Shown in pieces: positions 56,443 to 64,000 of a DNA stretch of 64,000 nucleotides. The position numbers and the translations under genes are program-made. The stretch covers positions 1 to 64,000 of the forward strand of contig JAACJM010000162.1 in NCBI GenBank assembly GCA_013368315.1. Reading direction: 5' to 3'. Source of the DNA: Tetrapyrgos nigripes (Eukaryota > Basidiomycota > Agaricomycetes > Agaricales > Campanellaceae). Below the pieces are notes generated by a model that was not told where the DNA came from, did no database searches, and was given only the letters and a program-made list of their open reading frames with translations. The first letter of the stretch is position 1. Every line of letters starts with the position of its first letter.

Positions 56443-59400
56443 TTAACGGCCTTGGAGTCTCCGAGGACGCCAGACACCCTCTGATTTCTTGGAACCAACG
56501 ACTTGGAATCCATCGTCGTCCTTTGGAGTCTCAGCTTTTGCGGGTGCTGGGGAAGCAGGTCGTGGCGAAGCTGCATTACCACCAGCCCCTTCAGCCTTCT
56601 TCGCCTCCTCTCTGGCTCTCCATCCACCACCACCACCACCACCACCCGCTCCTCCTCCTCCTGCTGCAGCACTAAACGCTCCAGGCCTGTATTTCCCAGC
56701 TCCAGGCGCAGGGCTCTCCGTACGAGGTGGAGTAACGTTGTTGCTAGCACGCGTAGGCGTAGGCGGACCACCAGACGTCGCAGTAGAAGAAAGATTGCTT
56801 CGTCTCCAGACGTTACCGCCATCGGTAGTAGCAGTCTTCGACGGTCCAAAGGCAGAGGAGGTTGACTTCTTCTCCAATGCACGTACCCTGCGGCGTTCTT
56901 CGGCCTCTTCTTCCCTCTGTTGTTGTAAACGAACTTGTTCGGCAGTAGCAGCACGTTCCGCCTCCCTTTGTTTGCGTAAAGCATTGGCTTTCTCTTCGGC
57001 CTCGCGTTTTGCGGCTTCTTCTGCAGCTACAGCGGCTTCTTCCTCTGCGCGAATTCTTTCTTCTTCCTCAAGGCGCTCTGTAGGAAGAAATTAGCAGATA
57101 TATCAGTAGATGGAAAAATCCACATACCGGTTTCAATCCTTTCCAGCTCTTCCTCCTTCTCCCTGCGAACACGCTCTTCATCTTCTCTCTTCTTCCTCTC
57201 TGCTTCTTCGGCAGCAAGGAAAGCCTTTGTTCTCTTCTCCTTCTCCTCTTCAATCTTCCCAAGTGCTGCAGCTCTCTTCTTGGCAAAGTCTTCACCCTTC
57301 TTCGCAAGCAAGAGTTCCTTCCTGGCTTTGAAATCATCCATCATCCTCGATAGACGAGTCTTCGTAACCATATCTTCCTTGAAGGTGGCTCTAGTTGTTT
57401 CTTTGCGAGCAATTTGGACAGCATCAAAGGTTTGACGATCGGCAAGCTGTTGGCGCTCGTAGTCCTGAGCAAGCAAAGGACGTTCTTCTTTTCGGAAAGC
57501 ACGCTCGAGATGGTCGACACGTTTGGAGACAACACGCAAACGGTGGTTCATCTCTTTCTTTTCCTTCTCGAGTTGCTCCACCTGGAGACTGATCAAGTTT
57601 TCGGTGTCAAAGTTGGCCATCTTCTCCATCCTCTATAAAATTTTTAAAAAAAGAGAAAAATCAGTACCATCACAAACCGAGAATTAAACAAAAGCCCACC
57701 TCCAAATCATCACTCTTGATAACGCCAGTCTCCAACAATCCTTGAGCATACTTCTTCGCTTCAGCAATCCTGATGTTCTCTCTCTCCTTCCTGTTCCTTT
57801 CCAATTCCTTCGCCCTCATCTCATCTCTCGCCTTCTTCGCTTCCTCTTCTTTCTCCTTCCTACTCTGCTCAGCCCTCCTGCTAGTCTCCTCCTTCTCCTT
57901 TCTCACACTCAACTCACTCAACAACTCCCTCCTCCTAGCCACAATCGCTCTTCTCAAGCTAAGCGCCTTCCTCTCATCCTCAACGGCACTGACCAACGCC
58001 TTCAACTTTTCCTTCTGCTGTTCCTCTTGCTCCTTCTTCTTTTCTTCTCCATCTTTCTCGCCCTCTTCCAATACTTTCAACGAATTATACAAACAAAGTG
58101 CCACATTACTCAGCCTCGTCCTAATCAACTCGGACAATGTCGGTTGCACATTCTCTCTACTCCCAACTCCACTTCCACTCGCCCCTGTAGCCGAAGCAGA
58201 CGACGACGACGTGCCCGCATTAGCACCCGTACCAACAAAGTCCTCATTGACACCCCCGAATGGCTCATCGATAAATATAATACACCCCTCCAAATGATCC
58301 ACACGAACATTCAACTCTCCACGACGCGCACATCCCATGATGTAGGCTTCGACTTGAGTTTCATTATACGCCCCAGGGACACCTGCATCTCTCAGAGGCG
58401 CGATGAGTGAGAGGAGGTTATTGATTTTAATGGAAGAGTAAATTTGGCTGAGATGGGAAAGAAGACGGGAGAGGAGGGCTTGATGGAGGAGAGGGAGGTA
58501 GGGCGCGTAAGAGGGATCAGAGGATGAGGAGAGAGTCTTGAGGAGAGGAGCGATAGAAGAACATAAGGTAACGGGGTCAAAGGTCACTTCAAGGATGTTG
58601 TAGAGCTGTTTGACGTGCGGTGGTGAGATTTTGAGGACGTCACGAGAGAGCTGTTTTGTATTATTCGTCAGCATATAACTAGAAACTAAGAGAAAGGAAA
58701 AAGGTGACTAACCGCATCCTTGAGCAACCCAGTACGGGTAGGTGTTTTCGTGAGACCAAGCAACGAAGTGAGACGAGTAGCTCTGCCTTTAGCCTCCTCC
58801 TCATCGGTCTGAAGACCGACAGGTACGGCGAGAGCACTGACGAGCACCTGTCCAGCGAGCTTACTCAGCTCTTCATCTGATTTCCCGCCGATGCTTGTCA
58901 CTACAGCGTAGTACTTGCCCCAAGCAGCAGCATGGTAGAGAGCATTACCGCTCATCAAGAAGATTTTGGTGAGTTTTTCATAGTAGTTGGCCATCATCGC
59001 CGGCCTGGGAGCCTTCTTCGCCATTGTCAAGAGGTTATGGACATCCTCGACGGAACGGAAAGCCTCCTGCCAGAGCTCGAGCTCGACAGAGGTGTTGAGT
59101 TGGGCGAAACGTGTGTCGAGGTGGTGCTGGAGTATATCGGGATCCGAGAGGTTGATGGAATGGGGCTGATGTGAGTACTTGGCCACATTGGACAAGTGGA
59201 GACGCAGAGTCTCGCACAGACGGCGGAACTCGACTTTTCGTTGGTGTTTGAGGCAAAATTTGAAGGCTTGTTGGGCAATGTTCTGTACCGAGATGATCGG
59301 AGGGGTTCGTAAAAAAAAGGCAAGATGACGCGTACCTGATAGATCGCTTCCAACCGAGCGTTGTTTTTGAGGGTCTCCAAAGACGTCCGGTAGCTCTCCC

Positions 59401-59863
59401 ATAAAAACTTGAGCCAAGGTGTCACCAGCGCCCGGTCTGTCCTATCCTTGCTCTGGTCACCGCTGACGGCACCAAGCAAGATACTCTCGGGCGTTTCGCT
59501 AGCTTCTAAATCATCCACATCTACCGCAACCTGAACTGCGGCCTTTTCCTGCGCCTCCCTAACCTTAGCATCGGCCAACTGAACAAACTTGGTGATGACC
59601 ATCTCGATGCTTTGCACGTTTGTGTTTTGCGCAATGTTTTTGTACTGCATCAATCCTTCCTTTGCTGTACGGCCTTTTCTCATTTCGACACAGAGTTCGA
59701 TGAAACGGTTCATGATGGGTTCTAGAGATGGAAGAGGTGTCGAGCGAAATCGTTTTGAAGCAAACATTTCGGTCAAAGATTGGAGTGCAGCATGGGTTTG
59801 ACCGACAGATATGAGGCCTTCGGCCTGCTTGAGCACAGTTTCGGGTTTGGAAAACGGTGCCAT
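56443..59863 (-). CDS. TIF32: Translation initiation factor eIF3 subunit a
   Basis: Five exons (59863-59336, 59282-58713, 58650-57700, 57632-57128, 57077-56443) join in phase to 3189 nt, 1062 residues. The N-terminus [22 protein letters not shown] and [25 protein letters not shown] and [19 protein letters not shown] match eIF3a. A PCI region follows around residues 330-530 ([13 protein letters not shown] ... [11 protein letters not shown]). Next comes a very long Lys/Glu/Arg coiled coil typical of the subunit, and a Gly/Pro/Ser-rich tail with a run of glycines and FQVVGSKK. eIF3a is the scaffold of eIF3 on the 40S ribosome. Length is close to the fungal norm (about 960-1060). The promoter side faces 59.9 kb. 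Confidence 0.93.
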
Positions 59864-60921
59864 GGTGGAAACTGAAGGAGTAGATATCAGTTCTAATGGT
59901 CTAGGAAAGAAAATAGATAAGAGTACTCACACAATGAGCAGGACCTCGAAGGGACTGTCGGTTTCGTCGGGCACAGGGACAAAAATTAAGGTTTGCAATG
60001 ACTAAGCTTTCGCCTCCGAAACCTTTTGCAAAACAGTTGCAAACTCGGTCCTTACTCTGACACAGAATACTCTAGACTCTTTTCTTTCGAATCTCGGATT
60101 TATCTGGAATCTCCCGAGGGCTACAGACTGTCATTTCCAGATTAACACTCATGACACCAGAAACGCCAACCTATCCATCGAGCGGATATACATAATGGTA
60201 TTTTCGGTGTGCATGCGATCGCTAGCCTCTATGACAACCCTTTGATTCGGTCAGTCATAGTCTAGCGCCGTCATCACTACTCATGTCTCAAGTTTCCGGA
60301 TGTGGGAGTGAAGAGGGAAACGCCTTTTACCCGCCGCTGCCTATCACCATTTTAACTACTCTCAATCAGCTCAGTTGCTGTTGGAGTCATATTCACATCA
60401 TTGTCTAAAATAACCAATACAGGTCCCGACCCTTCTGCAGCTGGCAGACAGACATGAGAGATGCGCTTGCCCTGGCTTCTTTCTTTATTGATCCCAGTCC
60501 TTTTCGCTGCAGAATGCAGATCACAGCCGTTCATGTCCGCGTCCGAACTGTCTAAAATAGCTATACAAGCTCCAAACTTTCTGGCAAGAAGCAGACAGAC
60601 ATGGGAGATCCTTTTCTACTCACTTCTTTCAGGACTCCAGACCGACCTGCCGCTGAGATGCAATCATTCGTTCCAAAAACATCACCATGTTCATATGAAG
60701 TACTATTATGTGGCGCCGACTTGGGCTCGGCATCATCTTCTTGATGTATGTGATTTATCCTTTCCAAGTGGACTACTCAAGAAGCTGGAGCATCAGCGCT
60801 ACATGTCAACTTGGAAGATGATCTCTTAAAAGTGCTGGTTGCTCGGGGAACCGAATGCCTTCACTCACTGGACCATTCTTCCATTCTTTCATTCTTTCAA
60901 AGCCCGCCGTCGAGCTCGACG
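59864..60921. other. Intergenic; short duplicated coding-like scraps
   Basis: Presumed promoter of TIF32 plus unassigned DNA. On the minus strand at 60534-60352 and 60767-60561 two short frames share words (ISHVCLPAAEGSGPVLVILD; then SVCFLPESLELV), and AGCAGACAGACATG-like sequence recurs, so this looks like a degenerate tandem copy of a small coding piece of unknown origin. Confidence 0.4.
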
Positions 60922-62664
60922 ATGACTCTGATCACCTTTACCTTAATCCTTTTCTATTATCTTTCTCTCGCCTTCTGCGTGAATATTACCGATGACTCGT
61001 AGGTTTGGCATGAGTCTTGATAGTGAGTACCCGCTGACAGATCGATTAGCTCAGGATTTACTTGCGCTCCCAATTTTGAGTTGCGTTGGCAAGGAGGTAC
61101 TGGTAAGTGCCATTCACCGTCTTCAAGACAACTTTCTGACTTGTGATGATCCTTAATACCTAGCTCCGTACACAGCTGCGGTCCAGGTCAGTCTTCAGCG
61201 AATCCTCTACAACTAACTGAAGGCGAACTGAGTTCGATTGTATCCTCAAATCAACAGTGAGCTTGGCACTTAGGACATCTTTTCAGGCCTCGAAACTGAC
61301 TTGTTCCTTAAGGTTCATTCAGGGAAACGGGAATTCCACAGGAACCAAAAGTACAGTAAACAACGCGTCTTCAACCATTGCTATTCCTTCTGGTGAGCTT
61401 TGAGTCTCCGAGTTTCAGTGAAGTTTATGCCGAGATCAACTGATGCCTTGCCAATGTCGATCCAGGACTTAACAGCATCAAATGTACAGTAATCGACAAT
61501 AACGGGGAGAACGATGTCCTGACCCTTCATGTCCTATATCGTGAGTATGATCTCTCACTTTCTTAGGTTTCGATGCTCATCCAGGTTGTAACGCCTCTGA
61601 AAATTTCCCAATACCTGGGTGATCTGACTATCTGATCCAAAACCGGTAATAAACTCCTCCTCCATCAGCTAACGCCGCACAATGCGGAGGGACTGGCGAT
61701 ACTGGTAATAACACTGGCACTGGTGGCGCTTCGGGAACCAGTAATCCTCCTACTGTGAGCACCGTATCATCAACCAATGATAATAATAGCATTCAACGAT
61801 CTCCTGACCATTCTACTGGCGCTTCGAACTCTGCATCGATTACTATCACCACCACTGCAATTGACCATGGCCGAACTACCGTGGCATCTCCTTTGCCTTC
61901 GCTCCCTCCTAATCAAAACCCTCAATCGAACCCTCAGGGTAATCGAATCAGCCCTGGAGCAGTGGCTGGTGCTGTCGTTGGGAGCGTTGCTTTGATAGTC
62001 TTATTCACGGTTATTGGATTGCTCATCTATAGAAGACGCGCCGCAGCAGCGAAGAACAAAGTAGAGTTGCAAAGAGTTGAACCTTTTTATCCGGGAGATT
62101 CACCTAGTATGTCTCTTCTGACTTTTTGAGCGCTTGGAACCTGGCCGACTGACGGCTCATCCACTTCAACCGGCTCGCTTCTATTTTTCTTCATATCTAG
62201 TGCTAGCAACCCCATCGACGACAAGATCCCGTCTCACCGGAATGTCTTCGTCTTCAACATTTCCAAACGAAAAATCTGCTCGAAGGCATGTACATTGGCA
62301 GAACCGTGATACGAGATCATCATTGCCAGCCTCCTTGTCGACACGGTCGGCGTCAACAACAACAACATCAATGGCGCCCAGGAGTCCACCCACCGCCACA
62401 GGTGACCATTTCCAGGTGCCACAAGTACCACCGGCGGCACTGATTCTGGATCGACATGATAGTAACGCCAGTAGGGTTGAAGTCCAGAATCAGCCTCAGA
62501 GCGAGAACGACGGCGGTCAGGGTCCGACGTTGAGCATGGAAACGGTGCCTGCGAATTGGGAGGAGGAAAGGACAGTTTTGCGAACACAGGTTGGCCTGCT
62601 GATGTCGGTGAATGCGCAGTTGGCTGGGTTGACGCCTCCATCGTACTCCGAGTCGCGCCACTGA
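60922..62664 (+). CDS. Single-pass membrane protein with signal peptide and Ser/Thr stalk
   Basis: The start MTLITFTLILFYYLSLAFC is a clear signal peptide. Several short exons follow, separated by introns (first GTAGGT...TTAG near 61001-61048), giving a small extracellular part with Cys (SGFTCAPNFELRWQGGT; SIKCTVIDNNGENDVLTL). The large exon 61669-62106 has a Gly/Thr/Ser stalk and one membrane helix (AVAGAVVGSVALIVLFTVIGLLIY) with a positive-inside RRR stop-transfer signal. The last exon, 62201-62664, is a Ser/Pro/Thr-rich cytosolic tail ending in a short coiled segment (EEERTVLRTQVGLL) and TPPSYSESRH. This layout is common in Agaricomycete surface proteins of unknown role. Internal exon limits between 61100 and 61660 are approximate. 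Confidence 0.7.
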
Positions 62665-63633
62665 ATTTGTAATTTTTTTGAATCAAAGTGACTCTGGGGC
62701 ATTCAAGCTAGAGGCTTGAACTTGGCAGGACTCGGGATTACTACTTATAACGGACTGTATTTCTTCTTTAGTACCTACGCGTCGTACGGGCATTGGGAGC
62801 CTAGGTTCCTGTAGCCTGAACTAATATTTCAAACCACCACATGATATGAACACTAATAATAATAGTATCATCTCACTCATCGCTGCAGGATGTTATATAC
62901 CCGTTCGATCTCAACGTCCAACAGCCGTACTGTATGGTGAGCTATACAGGACCGAGTCGTGCCATCATATCATCCGAATCATCTCGCTCTTCTACACTAT
63001 CGGCTTGTGTGACCTTTGGGAAGTGTGAGTTGTAGACGAACACTAAAAGGATCCCTGCGTACTCACCACACGGAGGACCGACTTCTTTGAGGACTCTTGA
63101 AGCTCGCCTGCTACGATCGATTCGTCCAAAATCCGATACAACCCAATGAGTGTTGAGTTGAAAACCAAAATTATAACATTAAAAGTTGTTGAGCCACATC
63201 AGTCGAGGCATTGATGATTTAACACCTTTATAGTATTCATCATCCTGATTCTGTGTGAGCGTTCGTGCGCGTGCCTAAGTAACAAGTTCGAAGTAGTCAG
63301 GCTCGCTTGCAATCGATACTATTACTACTTACTACATACTAGTTACATCTAGTAGCATGTTCAGCCACAAATCTCGCCGTCTAAGACTCGGAGGCAATGC
63401 TTGATCTTCTCCAGAGCGCCCGAAGATCAAAAGCTTCTTCAAATCACAGATAGTGACTCCTCTGCACGCGGCTGGCATAGCCTAGTAGATCTTCGAATAA
63501 TTATATCAGATACAACATCGAGCAGTAAAAACATCGATAGCAAAATAGTAACTAGGTACTAGATCTACGTATGCATGCTCGGGCTTGGCTCGGGCTGCTA
63601 GTACTGTACATATGGCAACTCACCAGAAAGACC
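62665..63633. other. Intergenic, nothing recognised
   Basis: Between the membrane protein and the right-edge gene. Only short frames without family features are present. Confidence 0.45.
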
Positions 63634-64000
63634 TCAGATGGTGTTCTAGAAGCTTAGTGATCAATCTCAGAATAGTACAACTCAGAGCGGCGGACTTACC
63701 TTCGTCATGGTCCAGTTCATAATGATCTTAGTGAGTTTATCATCCCTCCCTTCGAGGCATTTGTTGCAAGTAATATGCTGCGTCATGGCATTGAAAACAT
63801 CCCGAATTGTACTCGTGAAGACATCTACGAAAAATAAAAATGATATGATATGAGCCGAACTGAAACCGGCACACCAGGCACAGCAATTTGAATCACATCA
63901 AATAAGTAATGCCACGACGTACCAGGTTTTGCAGACCACGAAAAATACGCCGTAATCATCATCCAAGCACTCAACAAATCTCTCTGTTCGGTAAACCCAC
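63634..64000 (-). CDS. 3' end of a gene running off the right edge
   Basis: Three minus-strand exon pieces fit together in phase: 64000-63923 (FTEQRDLLSAWMMITAYFSW), 63824-63700 (DVFTSTIRDVFNAMTQHITC ... GRDDKLTKIIMNWTMTK) and 63645-63634 (ending at TGA). Introns have GTACGT and GTAAGT donors and TAG acceptors. A CNKC pair is present. The family is not recognised and most of the gene lies outside the window. Confidence 0.45.

Noticed and set aside
56489..57094. Long + strand frame opposite TIF32
   Set aside because: It mirrors the coiled-coil and glycine-rich minus-strand coding sequence and has simple composition. It is an antisense shadow.
1..64000. CRISPR arrays, bacterial-type operons or Shine-Dalgarno sites
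   Set aside because: The window is clearly fungal nuclear DNA with spliceosomal introns, and no spacer-repeat arrays were seen.

Overview
This window looks like an Agaricomycete (mushroom-forming basidiomycete) chromosome. Genes are cut by many 45-75 bp GT-AG introns. The gene set includes a DUF6534 membrane protein, fragments of a group III hybrid histidine kinase, NmrA-like reductases and a Cch1-type calcium channel. No tRNA, rRNA or CRISPR array was found. All calls come from reading the sequence; no database search was run.

Left third (1-22.4 kb) is repeat-rich. 0.3-3 kb holds small minus-strand Ser/Pro-rich genes of unknown function. About 6.0-11.9 kb is a decayed Ty3/gypsy-type element on the + strand. 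13455-21765 is a full-length chromovirus: two 524-bp LTRs that look identical, GTCCT target duplication, gag, protease, RT, RNase H, integrase, chromodomain and an extra Cys/His-rich ORF before the 3' LTR. It sits inside an exon of a minus-strand 300-codon gene (22396 to 12963) whose frame is otherwise intact. A 451-bp miniature LTR element (TRIM) with 124-bp LTRs and an AACAA duplication is nested in the chromovirus RNase H region. Both elements carry a primer-binding site complementary to their own LTR just downstream of a TATA box, as in Tf1-type self-priming.

Middle (22.4-48.6 kb) is a duplication zone. Two intact NmrA-like reductases (23.9-25.0 and 31.6-32.6 kb) flank a tandem pair of truncated NIK1-like histidine kinase fragments, with further decayed pieces around them. 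A truncated NmrA-family pseudogene follows, then a complete ten-exon TAH18 (NDOR1) diflavin reductase. Three copies of a RING-H2 gene family (38.2, 43.7-45.5 and 47.0-47.7 kb) are all damaged. A twelve-exon DUF6534 gene lies between the first two. Four TA-flanked non-autonomous inverted-repeat elements (647, 70, 75 and 617 bp) lie in this zone; one has an exact empty site in a paralogue.

Right part (48.6-64 kb) is conserved core genome: CCH1 calcium channel (minus), TIF32/eIF3a (minus, five exons), a single-pass membrane protein with a signal peptide and Ser/Thr-rich stalk (plus), and the 3' end of a minus-strand gene at the right edge.

The core genes (TAH18, CCH1, TIF32) serve unrelated housekeeping roles: Fe-S cluster electron supply, calcium entry and translation initiation. 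The window's main interest is its miniature mobile elements and duplicated, degrading gene fragments.
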